This document shows, piece by piece, positions 27,801 through 42,800 of a stretch of DNA of 64,000 nt. Below the pieces are notes generated by a model. That model saw nothing but the letters and a program-made list of their open reading frames with translations. It searched no databases and was not told where the DNA came from. A program made the position numbers and the translations under genes. Position 1 is the stretch's first letter. Each line of letters opens with the position of its first letter. Origin of the DNA: Tetranychus cinnabarinus (lineage: Eukaryota > Arthropoda > Arachnida > Trombidiformes > Tetranychidae); contig WHVY01000001.1 in assembly GCA_022266195.1 (NCBI GenBank), positions 14,632,001-14,696,000 of the forward strand, written 5' to 3'.

Positions 27801-30800
27801 GTTTAAATTACTCGGGATAATAACAAGATTCATTATTAAAACATTTACATTACAACTCTTTACTAATCAACATAAATATGACTTCCGCACCTTTAACCTT
27901 ATTTTTTACGAACAACGAAAAGTATGAAAAAGGTAAACTCATATTTCGCATCAATTAATATGAAAGCTTGTTCAACTTTCATTTGCTATTTTTACCTTCA
28001 TCTTGATCAACTTTTGCCCAACTTGCTTTGATCGATTGTTTTACAATATTGATCAAGATTGATTGTTAATGAATCTAGGTTAGTTAAATGGTCAACAAAA
28101 TTTATTGCATCAATAAAGATAATGTAAATTCCCATGAAGAAAAAAAGCGACCGCAAAAATTTTCCAGGTTGACCTTTTTTCTTCTTTTCTGGGTTGAAGG
28201 TGAAAAGGTGAAAAGCTATTCATTTGTATTATAACCTAGTCACATACCTTAACACCAAAGGTTAACTGCTACTAGAAGTGTCAGCATTCAGGTCAATGTA
28301 TAAAAGGTCAACAGACTATTGGAGGTCAGTGGGATGAGATGTTTCGATGGCCAAGATCTATGTGTTTTTAAAAACAAGATTAACATGATTTGTAATGGTA
28401 ATTAACTTTAAGACATTTTTCATGTTCATTAATTTAAATTTACTGGTGAGATAAATTGTAATTGTTGCCATTCTCATCAATACAAGCGTGTCAAACAATC
28501 ATTTTAACAAGAAAAATGATTGTCTACTTGCCACAACTGAATTAGACTTTTGGTTAAAACGGTTTCATTTAAATTGTTAAATGATGTGAAAATTGAAGTC
28601 AATTGTTCAATAATCATTTTCTTACTCATCACTGCCATTAAACAACCATTAACTATTGATAGCTTCTCATTTTCATCCTCCTTAACCTCGCAGGAATCTC
28701 TTACCTGGTCAATGTTTATTGTTGATATTGATTCTGGTTAACCTCATTTTCCAGAGTTCATTTTACATCAACTTTTATTTCATCTTGTTTTCAGCTTGAA
28801 ACAAACATTAAATTTAATGTTATTTTGATAACACGTTGTTAAAAGATCATAAAAATGTTAGGCTAAATTAGATGATATTTCATGCAAAATTTTCAGTTTA
28901 TTTCAGCATTTCATTTTTATTGACTTTACTTATGAAAAAAAGATTTGATTTTGACTTTAAATTGTCCAAATTATTAATCTCTCAACATTTCTTCTTATTC
29001 AATAACCTCAAGACAATTTATCCAAGTGAATCTAATGAAAGTTAATTTTGGGGAAAATCTTGATTGCTCAGTTGATGAACTGATTAACCTTCAATCATGC
29101 TTGAATTGCGTCTTTCAATTGTTGTCTTTACTATTTATTGTTGAAATTAATTAATTTGTTTGTACTTCTAGGAAATCGATAAGGAAAATAATGGACCGAA
29201 AACGTTTTCAATTGAAACGGTTGAAGGTAAAGGAGTTATCAGTTTGGTCGGCGATTTGGACTATGAAAGGCGATCACTTTATCAACTGAAAATACTCGCA
29301 ATTGTAAGTAATTAAACCCTTTAATTGTCAAACTTGAAACAAATTAGAAGATGTATTTCAAGATATAAAACTGTTTCTTGGTTTTTGCCATCAAATGTTA
29401 ATTTCAATGAAACTTCGCCCACAACAAACTCCAAAATTATAACTGTAATATATTAGACGATATAATAACGAAGGGAAGAGGTAAAAAAAGGAAAGGCAAA
29501 TTCATTTAATAACAGTAACAACAATCAAGTTAATTTATAAATTATACTCTTAAATGAACCTTTAATAGTAAATCCAATGAGGTCAAAGCATCTTAAATGC
29601 AATTGTTTCGTCAATATATATATAAATGGACCAACATCTATTACCTTCATCTTCATCAATATCATGGAAAACAATAAACAGCCTTTTTTACCTTTCCTTT
29701 TTAATGTGTTTTTTGGCTTCTCTCAATCTTTTTTTTTATTTGTTTCTTCTTCTCACCTTTCCTCTTGATCCTCTTTTACCTGGATTGTTGCATGATAATT
29801 GCTATGAACAAGAAACGCTTCTTTTCATTGTTATTTCATCAACTAGCTCACTTGATCATGATTAATTAAAATACTGATGATAATTGAAATAAAGCTAAAT
29901 ATTGAATAGCAAGGTTGATCTAAATTTCAATTGTTTACCATTGCTGAAGCTCATCTACTATCCATTACCTTTTGTTTATCAATTGTAAGCTTTAATCACA
30001 ATTAACCTTCTAATTAGGTTTGACCTTTCAATTGTAATTAATAATCATTGTGAGCTTTGATGGGTGAATATCAACAATCTTTACAATCAGTCACGGCTGA
30101 TGAAACAGATTTCAGATTAAAAAGAGATTCAAAGATATTGATCGTGAACGATGAAAAATTGTGGTTAACATGAAGATGAACAAGATGAACAAGATGAGCA
30201 AAAAAGATGCTAAAAAAATTCCTATTGTGGGAGTAAAGGTAAACAGTTGGTAAAAGGTGAGCAATGATTGTATTGACCTGGGACAATCAATCAATCAAAT
30301 AATCAACCAGCCAATTGATTTAGGAATTGATTGATTCTCTCATGACCCTCTAATAATCCAACTGCTCATGTGAATCACTAATAATACTTTTCTTAATTTC
30401 AAGGTTTTCAAATTTTCTGTAGTTTCCTTTTTTCCAATTGAAAAATGTCAATTGTTTCTCAAAATTAGCTAATTTTGGTTGTAAAAAGGTAAAAATAGTT
30501 GTGCAAATATCTGTAATTAAAGTTTACTGTTAATTTGAAGATGCTGTTATTGTCCTAAATAAGTGTTTCAATTTGCTTCTTGCTGTTACCCACAGAAGAT
30601 GCTTTTAAATTTTACGTTTTCTTATTTTCTATTTTTCATTCTCATTCTAAATTCAATTTTACAATTTAACATCAATTTAAACTGTAAATTGTACAGAATC
30701 AGGTAAATAACATTTCGTTGAATAAAAGATTCGTTGATTGGTCAGTTATTGAACTTTACTTGGAAACAAATTGATATCAGTTTACTTTGTTTCTTTACTT

Positions 30801-33800
30801 TATTTGCATTTTATTTTACATTTTATATTGAAATTGAATCGACAATGTTTCCGTTGTTTCTGCTGATAACTTTATTTCCTGTTTACATGAGCTTCACTGA
30901 TAATGTTCAATGAGGTGAACATGAAGAAATGAATGGACAAAAGTTCTTGTAGTTTTTGCTCATCACTTTTTAAAGGATTGGCTCAAGGTTTTCAAGTTGA
31001 AATTTATTATTAAAGTTTGTGAGTCCATGATGGTTAGGATGAAAGATGAAGTGTTTCAGGTTCTTTAAAGGAAGTAGCACAATAACAGGAAATGGTCAAT
31101 TAGATTTTGTTCATTTGAATGGACAAAGTGTTTACTTGTTGATTCCTTTAGTCAATGGTTAATGACTTTCAAATGGTTCATTAAATTGTTCAATAGTTTA
31201 GATTTAATTGGTCAAAAGATCAAGTTTAATGAGAAACAAAATATTAATTGTTTAAGAGGATTGAGGTTTAATTGTGAAATTTGATTTTAAATTTTATTCA
31301 AATTTCAAGTTTAAATGTTTACTATTAATCAAATCTCAAGTACCTGAACCTCTCAACATCATGAAAAGTGTGAAGAGTCTCAACTTGAACTTGACTCTTC
31401 TGAAAGACACTTTTCTCGAGAAAAAGTAACCTTCATGACCTGAATCAACTTTCATGATGAACATTCAAAGTCTGAAGATCTCTATGGGAGTTTTATTGGA
31501 AAAACTTCATGATTGAAACTCATTGATTGATGAAACCAATGTTTCTTTATTTCAGTTTTATTTTGTCTTTTCATTTCAACTTGTTTCCATTTGATTTAAT
31601 GTAACAAAAAACAATCAAATTTAATATGATTTGAGCTTAGCTTTTAAGGTTCATTAAAATTTATTGTTCATTTCATCTCATTCTGGATTCATTTTGAAAT
31701 TTATCTCTTCCTAAACTTGAATTTAAACGACATTTTTTATCAACTTTGTCCTACTGACTTGTGAGATTAATTGTTGCTAATTTAATTTAAGGTTTACAGC
31801 AGCTCTTCATATTAGCTTAATTGCGTTTTTATTTCACAGTTAACCAGATTGTCGAGTGTCATTATACTGTTGTACAACACTGTCAACTTTATTATAATCA
31901 CGATGACCCAAGAATAATCAGAATTGTTTGTTTTGAGCCTTTTTTTCGCTCAATAAAAGTTGAAACCAGAATCAAAAGTAAACTAATTTCATTGGGAGAA
32001 GAAGATTTGAAAGATGAAAATGATGAGGATGGAAGAATGGAAGAATGATGATAATGTTGAGACTGTTTAACCTGATTGAAGTAATGAAATGATTGTTAAT
32101 GGTTACAATTTCAAGCGATTGTGAAGCCTTTTTTTAGTGGGCCAAGTTTGACCTACACTTAAATAAGCATTGTTTTCATCATTCGCCTTCATCTCTTCTC
32201 ATCTTTTTTCACCTTTTTTTTATTTTACTTCATCTAACATGATAAAGAAACGGTAATAGGAATAAGGTTTGCCTATTTAATGCTTCTTATCCCATTCACA
32301 TTTAATAGATAAACGATTAAAATTCAACATGAAATGTAATATTATCATTATTATCATTGTTATTGAACAAGTTTAAGGCATCAACAGTTGGAAACATTAA
32401 CATTGGTCAAACTTTCATTTGTAACCAATAGCCACGCCTGTAACTTTGAAAGCAAAAATTGACCTCAAACTATTTCTTTCCTATTTTATTGTTACTCGTC
32501 TCATCATCTTTATCCTTACATATGATTATTATTATCATTATGACCTGGAAAAGGAGAAGCAGACTGCAATTTTGGTACTTGAATTGAAATAACAAGTAAA
32601 AATGATACATTTAAATGTGTATTAATGTTACATAAATGAAAATGTTTTTTATTTCATCTTTGAATTTGATCTGCCAATCAAATATTTAATGATATATTAA
32701 ATTTCACACTCAATATTGAATAACCTCAACAAATTTGATTACTTGTTAATCGACAATTTTTTTGTAATCATGAGTTTGTCTCTTCTTTTTTACATGCAAA
32801 CATGATTTTGTTTTATTCATCAATTTTATTGAAAGTTATTAATAGTCTGATTCATTTATTTCCGTATATTTCAGGATCGAGCCATTGAAGGTGACCGACA
32901 TACAGCTACTGCAACCCTTTTGGTGCGAGTTGAAGATGCTGAGGATAATCCACCGATATTCACTTTTGTTCCCTCCGTAACTCGAATTCCGGAAAATCTT
33001 TCTCCAGGATCGGAAGTTCTTCGTGTCATTGCCGTTGATGGTGATCGTGGAGTCAACAATGCAGTCACTTATCGAATTGTTAGGGGAGGCCAAGGTCACT
33101 TTACTATCAACCCTTCCACTGGTACAGTTACAGTGGAGAGTCCACTTGATCGGGAAGAGTCCATTAGACGAGGGTCGGCTAACAGTGCTTACATCTTGGA
33201 AATTGCGGCAACTGAAGTCACTGTTGCTGTTTTTCCACCTCCAAGTGTTTCAACTGAAGTTACCATTATTTTGACTGATGTCAACGACGAAAATCCCACT
33301 TTCAAGTCTGAATCGTATACGGTTGAGATTAGTGAGAATGCTCAGGCTGATATGCCGGTCAAGTTTATTGGAAGTGGAGATGTACCTCAAGTGTATGATT
33401 ACGATCAGGGAACTAATGGCACTTTTACGTTAACATTGGAAGGTGACTCTGCTTCTATATTTGAGGTGACTCCAAGTGAGGCCATCAATGAGGCTACTTT
33501 TGTGATCAGGGTTAAGGATCCAAGTTCACTCGACTATGAAACTACTAAATCATTGACAATCAATCTTGTTGCTCGAGAAAAGGCTTTTTCAACGGAATCT
33601 CGATCTTCAACTGTCCCTGTTACCGTTCATGTTAAAGATGCCAATGACAATTTTCCCACCTTTGACCGTGAACTTTATCGAGCCTCTATTCCTGAGAATG
33701 CTGTCAAAGGAGCCATTGTGACTCAATTGAAAGCCACTGATGTTGACTCAGGCAATTATGGAACAGCTGGCATTCGTTATACTGAATTGTCTGGTGAACT

Positions 33801-36800
33801 TGCATCTAAACTGTCTTTGGATCAAATGACTGGTATTATAACCCTGGCTACATCGGAACATGGCTTAGATCGGGAAACTTTGGCTCAATATTACATTACC
33901 GGTGAAGCTCGAGACAATGAAGGAACTGGAAATCGTAATACTGTGCAAATATTTTTGACCATTGAAGATGTCAATGACAATAAACCTCGTTTTATGGAGG
34001 ATCGTTATGAGGCTCGTATCTATGAGAATGAAGTTTCTTTTGTTAGTCCAGTCATTCTTCGAGCCATTGATGCCGATGCTCAAGGAACTCCAAATTCACA
34101 AGTTAGATATTCAATTGTCGATGGTATCTACAAAGAAAATTTTACCATCGATGCTCGCTCAGGCCGTCTTAAGGTTAAAGATCCTCTTGACTTTGAAAGG
34201 ATCAAGCAACCAATGGGTGAAACAAAAAATATATCTCTAGTGATTCGTGCCTCTGACCTAGGAAGTCCATCACTCTTTAGTGACACCGAGTTGACCGTTA
34301 TAGTTTACGACAAGAATGATCATTCACCTATTTTTCAACGCTCTTCATATGCCAAATCAATACCAGAAGATATTCGTGATGGATCAATGGTTGTCCAAGT
34401 AAAAGCTATTGATGGAGACCATTCACCAACCAACTCAAGAGTCTTTTACCGTATCTCTTCTGGTTCACAGGATAAATTTGTTATCGATCCAGATTCGGGT
34501 TTAATCTCAGTTGCTACTGGTGCCAACCTTGATCCTGATCGAACCAATCCCAAGCAAACAACTTATGCTTTAGTCGTGACAGCTTTGGATGGTAACTTTG
34601 GTCGAGATCAGAAACAATCTCAGGTTATTGTTAATATAACGGTGGTTGATGTCAACAATAAACCACCATCTTTCATTGAACCCGGGATTGTTTCAGTTCC
34701 TGAAGATGCACCTATTGGCTTTTTTGTGACCCGAATAGCTGGTAAAGATTTAGATGATCGTCCTCTTTTAAGGTATTCAATTGATTACATGTTAAGTGAA
34801 GCCCGGAATCAAGTTGGCTCAATGGTTGATTGGAGTCTATTCAAGGAAGCATTTACAATCAATTCAGCCGATGGAACAATTCGAGTAAACAAAGAGTTGG
34901 ACAGAGAGACTTGGGATCAAGTTAAATTGTATCTAATTGTTGAGGATTTGGCAGCAGTTACACCAGGACAAAGAGCGTCTGGTAAGTTAATTATCCAAGA
35001 GTCAAGAGCATTGAAAGATACAATTCTGAGAAATGAAATCTAATACTGAAGTCAAGTTAAATATGAACTCCAAGTTGATTATTACAAAATACGTTGATCA
35101 CTTGAACTTTACATTCAATTGTATCTGTAATACAAATAGATGTTAATTTGTTTCCATTCAGCTCATTGACCTTTTTAAACCATGTTACCAGTTATGTTAA
35201 GATGTCTACCGGTTAAATTACCCAGAATTTACTTAAATTGTGTAAACAAAAGAAATTGGTTTAATTGTAAATTTTATTGTTTACCAATCCTTACTAACTC
35301 CTTATGTTTTTTTTCTCGTTGATTAATTTAGCTTATTTAACAATAAAAATTGCTGATGTTAATGATAATCGACCTGTTTTCCTGAAAGAGCTATTTACTG
35401 GTGCTATAACTGAAAATGCGGCTCTTGGAACACCAATATTATCGGTTAAAGCAGACGATTATGATTTAAATAAGACAATTACCTATTCATTGGAAGGTCG
35501 TAAAGAAATACTTGATTTAATTGAGATTTCACCCAGATCGGGTGATATTGTGGTTAAGGGTAAAATTGATAGAGAAACATATTCATGGATCAATTGTACA
35601 GTAAGAGCAACCGATGCTGGACCTTCACCATTATCCAGTCTTTCAAAAATATCTATTCAAGTATTTGATGAGAATGATAATAATCCGGTTTTCATTGTTA
35701 ATGGTAACAATAAACTTACCTTTACGGCACCTGAAGATGCACCAATTGGTTCCTTAGTGGCTCAAGTAACGGCTCATGATGATGATGTTGGTCCATATGG
35801 TAAGGTTACTTACCTTTTAGATGCATCCTCATCACAGGGTAAATTCAAGATTGATAGAGATACGGTAAGTTTGACTTTTATGGTTCAATTTGTATAACAA
35901 AAAGCTTTAAACACTCAGAGAAAAAATTATTTAAAACAGATTTTAGAGTTATTCTGAATTTTATTCAAGAAAGCGATTAATTGTTTCCACAGATGATCAA
36001 ATCATTGAGTTATTATGAATCAATTTCACTTAAATGCTAATGTCTTTGAATTAGATTCAATTTGATCCTTTCATGGTTTTACTTTCAGGGCAGAAAATAT
36101 TCCAAATTTTTATCTTATATTTTTCGATCATTTTATGTATAATTTTTCATTAAAACTTACATCCAGACATCAGATCAAATTCAGAAAGAATTATGAAAAT
36201 ACTTTGTTGTTGTTGAACCAAAAAATAATGACATTTGGTCCTTAAAAGACATTAAATTCTGGTCTTTTTGCTGGATTTTTGTGTAATTTCATTTGCCTTA
36301 AAAATTGAAAATATGAAATTTCAAGTCTTCCTCGTTAGATTAAAATTTGTCATGATTTAATAATAAACAGTTTTTCTGGTTCTTTTTTTATTTTGTGAAA
36401 TGATAGTCCAATGATGCTTTTAATAATAGACATTAGAGACAATTTGTGTTCTAATATTAAAAGTAATGCTAATAATGTTGATGGTTATGATGATGATTAT
36501 GAGATTGTGAGATGAAAATTAAGACTAACACGATTTGATTATTTGATATTGTAGACTTAACCCTTGAATCAATTTAAAGTCAATCTTGATTATATAAAAA
36601 GTAAAGGGATTAAGTCAATGTTAATAGTGACCCTGATTAAAATGAAACATTAAATTGTTATAATTCAATCTAATCACGACCTAGCCTTTAGATTAGACTT
36701 TAAATATAAAATTGGCAAACGAAACTTGACAATCAAGAGCAGCTTTATTAAAATAATGATAACCCTTGAGTCCAACTCTAGGTGAAGGAGTTGAAACAAC

Positions 36801-39800
36801 ATCATCATCATCATCATCATATTCATCGTCTAAATTATAATTAAATATCAAACTAGTGTAGGTATTATAATCATTGAATTATAAATATCAACATGATGGT
36901 CATCAAATTGGTAAAATGAAGCTCATCTTAATTATAGGCTTTTGCCTAAAATGTAAACACAATCTGACAATTTGTGAATACATTAAACACAACCGTTAAT
37001 CAAATGTAGCCCAACTAAAAAAAGAGTTAAATTAATAACAAACATGATTTAAATATTAACCTTTCACTTTGTTTTCCATCTTTAATCAGGGATCGATAAT
37101 TGTGGCCAACAAACTGGACCGAGAAGAGACAAGTTCATACAATTTACTGATTCAAGCAGTTGACAATTACGAGTATGGTTTTGTGACGGGTGAATCAAGG
37201 CGAGCCTTTCAACAGATTATAATCACAATTAGCGATGTAAACGATGAAACACCTTTCATCTCAATTCCTTCAGGATGTTCAACTGCCAATGAATTTTTAC
37301 CTCTTCGAGACACAATCACAGTGTTGACTGCAACCGACAAGGATGATCCTTCAACACCAAATGGGCGACTCAAGTTTACCATTGTTGGTGGTAATGAAGA
37401 CAAGCTGTTTGATATTGAAACAGTGAAGAGTACCAATCCTTCATTGTCACTTCTTTCACGATCTATTCGACAAGCGCCACAATCTTCATCGTCTTTGTCC
37501 ACTCTTCAAATACCTGGTATCAGTCCATTGTCAGAGGCTTCAGCGCGAGTCTTTAGTATCAACTCACTTCGAGCTCGAGTTGGCAATTATACTTTAAAGG
37601 TTAAAGTTGAAGATTCTGGATCGCCATCAAGATATTCAATAGCCTCAATACCAATATGTATTAGTGATGTAAATGATCGATCACCAACCTTTCTTTACCC
37701 TCCGGTTAATCACACAATCAGGTTACCAGAAAATTCAACAATAGGTTCACCCGTGATTGAGGTTAAAGCAGTTGATGATGATTACGGTTTAAATTCAGTG
37801 GTTAATTACAAGTTGAGAGAACTACCCAATGGTCATTGGAAAACCTTTAAAATTGATAAACAATCAGGTAACTTATTTTACTTCAAATATCACATTTTCA
37901 TTCGTTTTTCTGATTATTCTTTCCTGAAACTTGATTTAGACGCAATGTTTTCAGATTTCAATTTTAATTATATTTCGATCTAAACTCACACTTTTTCAAA
38001 TATTGACTGGAAATTGAACAGAAAATGAGTCAAAAGTGATTTAAAAGCTAAATATCAATCATTCATTGAAAATTTAGCAAAAATTGAAAAAAGCTAATTT
38101 TCAGGTTATACACCACTCGAAATTCCTGAACTATTCATCTTCGATGATAAAAATAAGACAGAATCTTGACTCTAAGCTTAAATGATTTCAATGAGCAACT
38201 TTCATTATTTAAAAAGCCACCAAAATAATGAAATCTCTAACAATTTTACCGCAATAATTTCAAAATATCATTTTCCAGCAAAAAGATCAAATTTTTGCTT
38301 CTTAAGAGCTTCAAGTTTCATCAAATGCATTTGAAAAAAAATCTCAAAGCAAGTATAAAATTGCACATTCAATAGTAATTAGCATTCAAGATTGAACAAA
38401 TGAACCTTTAGATGAATGAAATTGACTTTGGAAATTCTGAAAATTATCAGTTTGAGTTTATCAATTAATTTGATTTTAACTTAAGTATTGAAACTGACCA
38501 TTACTTGAAAAGAGTCCAACAATTTTGGGTAAACCTTCAACAGGCGAAGTTTCTTGAAACTCGTAAATGCCATCCAATGTTTGCCAACCTTAACAATTTG
38601 CATAACAATAATTTATTAATTTATTATAACTCATAATTTATAACCATTATTATCATCCCTGGTTAACGCCCTCACAATACGTGATTAGATTAAAATCATA
38701 ATCATCTTAATCATAATTTATCATCAACATTCAACATCCTTAGTAATTGACAAATCAAACTTGTTACCAACTCTAGATTCAAACAATTATGATATTTACT
38801 CATCACGTTTAACCTTTATTTTACCTGTTGTTACCATTTGTTTCATTAAACCTATTCAACGAGTTATTAATTGTCAACATGAGCCTTTAATCTCTCAAGG
38901 TTGATGAGGTTTCCGGCTCTATTCAGGTTATCATGAATTGTTTCAAGTAAACTTCAATACTCTGTTTTTATCGTTTTGTTTAATTGTGTGTTTCCCTCAT
39001 TTCAGGATTGATTACTTTGGTTAAAACGCTGGATCGGGAACGTCAACGCATCTATGAACTTCGAGTTGAAGCTTTTGATCTTGGTGAACCAACATCGTTA
39101 TCCACTGATTTAGATATAACCATTTTAATTACCAATGTGGATGACTTTGAACCCGAATTTACCGAAGATGTTTTCCAGGTTTCCTTCACTGAAAACACTT
39201 TACCAGGAATTGAATCTTTCAAGATCTTACCAACCATTGATAAAGATGAAATGGACGATCCTCTTGAAACAGCAGTTAAATCAATTCCTTGTTATTACAT
39301 TGTTGGTGAGTAAATCATTAAATGGTTGGCATAAAATTACCGAAACCAGTGAATCAAAATTAAATCCTTTACCTCTTTGGGTTTAGATAATATTTTGATA
39401 TTGAATGCTATTAAGATTATAAATCTATTTTCTGGTAGTCAATTTACTTGTAAATCAGTGGCTACTTTGGGTTAAATATTGTTTTGAAATTCATAGAGCA
39501 TCCAATGATTTACTCATTATTGTTATTCATAAGTAATTATCACAATCATTTGGTAAATTATTAGTATTCATTAGAAGCCTTTCCAATCATTGTTGTAAGT
39601 CTGTTGAATCAAAAGCCTGATAATTTATTGTTATGATTTTAATCACTGAAAAGGTAAACAAAAGGCTAGGTTAGCTTATGAAACCAGAAAAAAGGGTTAT
39701 AAAACTGGTTCTATTAATGTGAAATTGTGTTGTGCTTTGAATGCACAATTAGATGTTCATCAAAGGTTAATCAAAATACAGTTTACACTGGTTAATATTG

Positions 39801-42800
39801 ATGGTTAACCTGATGGTTTAATTGATAATTTAATTGATGCTTATGGAAATGATTTATTTTGATGTTGACGATAAAAGATGAATTTGAAAGAGAAAGTTAA
39901 TTCATTTTTTGCCATTTAATTATGATTTAATCAAAGTCGTCTCTTGCATTGGATTATAACTTTACTCTTTTTTTGTTTATTATTAGGCGGCAATGAAGAT
40001 GGTGCATTCAAATTGGACCTTTTGACCCACCAATTGACTGTAACTCGACCATTGGACAGAGAAACTCGGTCAACCTATTCATTGATTATTCAGGCAACCA
40101 ATGATTGTTTGAAAGAACCCAAAAAGGTTGATAAATTTGATCCTCGAGATAATTCATTGCTCCAAGTTGTCATTAACATTAAAGATGTTAATGATAATCC
40201 ACCTAAATTTGTGAAACCCATTTTCACCGGTGGAGTTACAACTGAAGCAGATTTTGGTACAGTTTTCATGTCTGTCAAGGTAAATACACATTTTCTGGTT
40301 TACAATGTTTAGTTATTTTCCAGAAAATCTCTTCTAATTTATTCTAAAGAAATGATTTTTTGGAAACGGCTGGTTCCATGGTTTGGTTTCCATGATATTT
40401 AGTATCAAAACCAACCTAAATGAAACCAAAACCAAATGTTTGAAGTAAATTTTTTCACGTTTAGCTAAAGTGATTTGAGATGAGAAAAGATTTTAAAATT
40501 TACTTCTCAGTGCATTTCGGGTTTACAAATCAATGAAATGAGAAGAATTCAGTTTTACCTGAAATTCACTTTACAAATGAGATTAAACTCTTTTTTGTCA
40601 ATTTCAGGCAATCGATGCTGATGAAGGTCCAAATGCGGTTGTTAACTACTTTATTGTTGGCCCACAACGACGTAAATTGTCAATTGGCTTGGATACAATA
40701 AAAGACGATCCATTCCTGGTGAACCGGAAAACCGGTGAAATTGGATTGAATTTTGATCCAAGAAAAGATATGAAAGGTTACTTTGAATTTCAAATAATTG
40801 CTAATGATTCCAGAGGATTACATGATACAGCCAAAGTAAAGGTAAATAATCATCAAAGTAAAGGTAAAATTGGTTCACAATTAACCCAATCTTGTCTTCT
40901 TTTCCCTTAAGATTTACTTGTTGAGAGAAGATCAAAGAGTTCGCTTTGTTTTACGATTAACTCCATCAGAGTTGCGGGAAAGACTGGAAAAGTTCCGAGA
41001 GTAAGTATCAGCAATCAGTTAATTCCTTGTGTTATCGGTTAAATCAGAGTATGGCTTGGCTTTTAATTGTTTCCTTCAAACTCAATGAATATATTGCGGT
41101 GAAATATTTAATTTGTTTCGTCAAATTTTATCAATGATAATCCATTTAATCGGCAATCTTGAAATCTTTAGGTGTGTCAAAGGAGCGTTTTAAGATTAAA
41201 ATTAGTATGAAAAATAATTATAATTAGAAACCAACAAAAAGTGTTACTTTATTGTTGTTTAATTGATATTCAGTTTTAATGAAAATCCTTGTGATTTACA
41301 TATTTAAACAATTTCATTTTTCTATTTACAGTGTTCTTAGTAATATAACTGGAGCAATTGTAAATGTTGATAATTACAAATTTCATTCAAATGGCGATGG
41401 AATTGTTGATAAATTAAAGTAAGTTGATTCTCATTCTCTATTTATGGTTAAACTAATGATTTATTGTTCATGTTTCACCATCAGAACCGACCTTTACCTT
41501 CATTTTGTGGATCCAAATGACAATTCAATCATGGATGTCAATAATGTCCTTAAACTCATCGATAAAAACATTGACTATTTGGATCAATTGTACAAAGATT
41601 TCAATGTTTTAGTCAGTGAGGTAAGTTGAACTGAATAATGTTGCTAATTGTTTCAAACGATCCAGTTAAGTCATGAAATTTTGAGAAAATAAAGATTCTT
41701 TCAAAGTCAATCTGTTTGTTCAATCCTAAATGGCATCCAAATCTGGCATCTATTTGGGTTTAGGTTTGAATCACTTGTAATCAATCATTTGTAAGTTAGT
41801 GATTAACTGAACTGATTTTAACTTTGATTCAACTTTGGTTGATGTTAATTGTTTGAAACAATTAGTTAAACATTTGAGTTATTGATTGAATAATAATGTT
41901 TATCTCTTTTACCAGCCATCGCAAAATCGTGAAGAAGTGTTAACATTTGATGATCAACTGAAAGCTTGTTTAATCAGTTCAACAGCATTTCTATCACTTT
42001 TATTGATGTTGGTTACCTGTTTATGTATCAATCAACGAAATAGGTAAAGTTAATTGTTTTCGCCGTATTTGTTTGTTTCATCAATTGTTTCTTCATGATT
42101 CTAATTCTTCTTTATTTTACTCAGATATGAAAGACGCTTGAAAGCGGCCACAGCAACTGCTTTTGGTCATCGAGATCCTCAATTGAACCGGACTAATGTT
42201 CCCAACACGAATATTCATGCTGATGAAGGTTCCAATCCTATCTGGATGACAGGTTATGATAATGAATGGTTTAAAGATGATGAACAAATAAGGTAAACAT
42301 TATTATCCTCAAATTAACAATAATCATTCACCAGATAAAATAATTTCAGTAGTAATCAAAGTGTTCAATTCATGATTATTTTAGATACTTTGAATATTCA
42401 ATATTTCATTTTCTCGTTTTCATCAATTGTTTTGCACCATTTATCTTCTTCTTCTTCTTTTTTCTTCTTTTTAACCTTAAATTGCTTATTATTAAATCTT
42501 GATTATAAATTGTTGCTTTCTGTTTGTGTGCATAAAAAATTGATAGGTTATAATAATCAAAGGTAGCTTTTGGTTTGTGGGTTAATCGTTTCCACGAAAT
42601 GATAGTTTTGCTTAGACTTTATGGACTTTCTCTTTATTATTCACAATCAATTTCATGATTGTTGTTATTATTCATTTTATTGGTATTTAATTTAACCATT
42701 TAATTTTAATGTTAAAACTGTGTGAACATAAAATGGTCATTAATTTCAATCATGTTTACTTGTTCAAGTTAATTGAATTGCTTTTTTCAACAAATCTTCA

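Noticed and set aside
32839..33099. Minus-strand frames over cadherin exon 4
   Set aside because: Antisense shadows of a strongly supported coding exon.
36801..36832. CRISPR-like regular repeat
   Set aside because: It is a simple trinucleotide microsatellite without spacers, in a eukaryotic intron.
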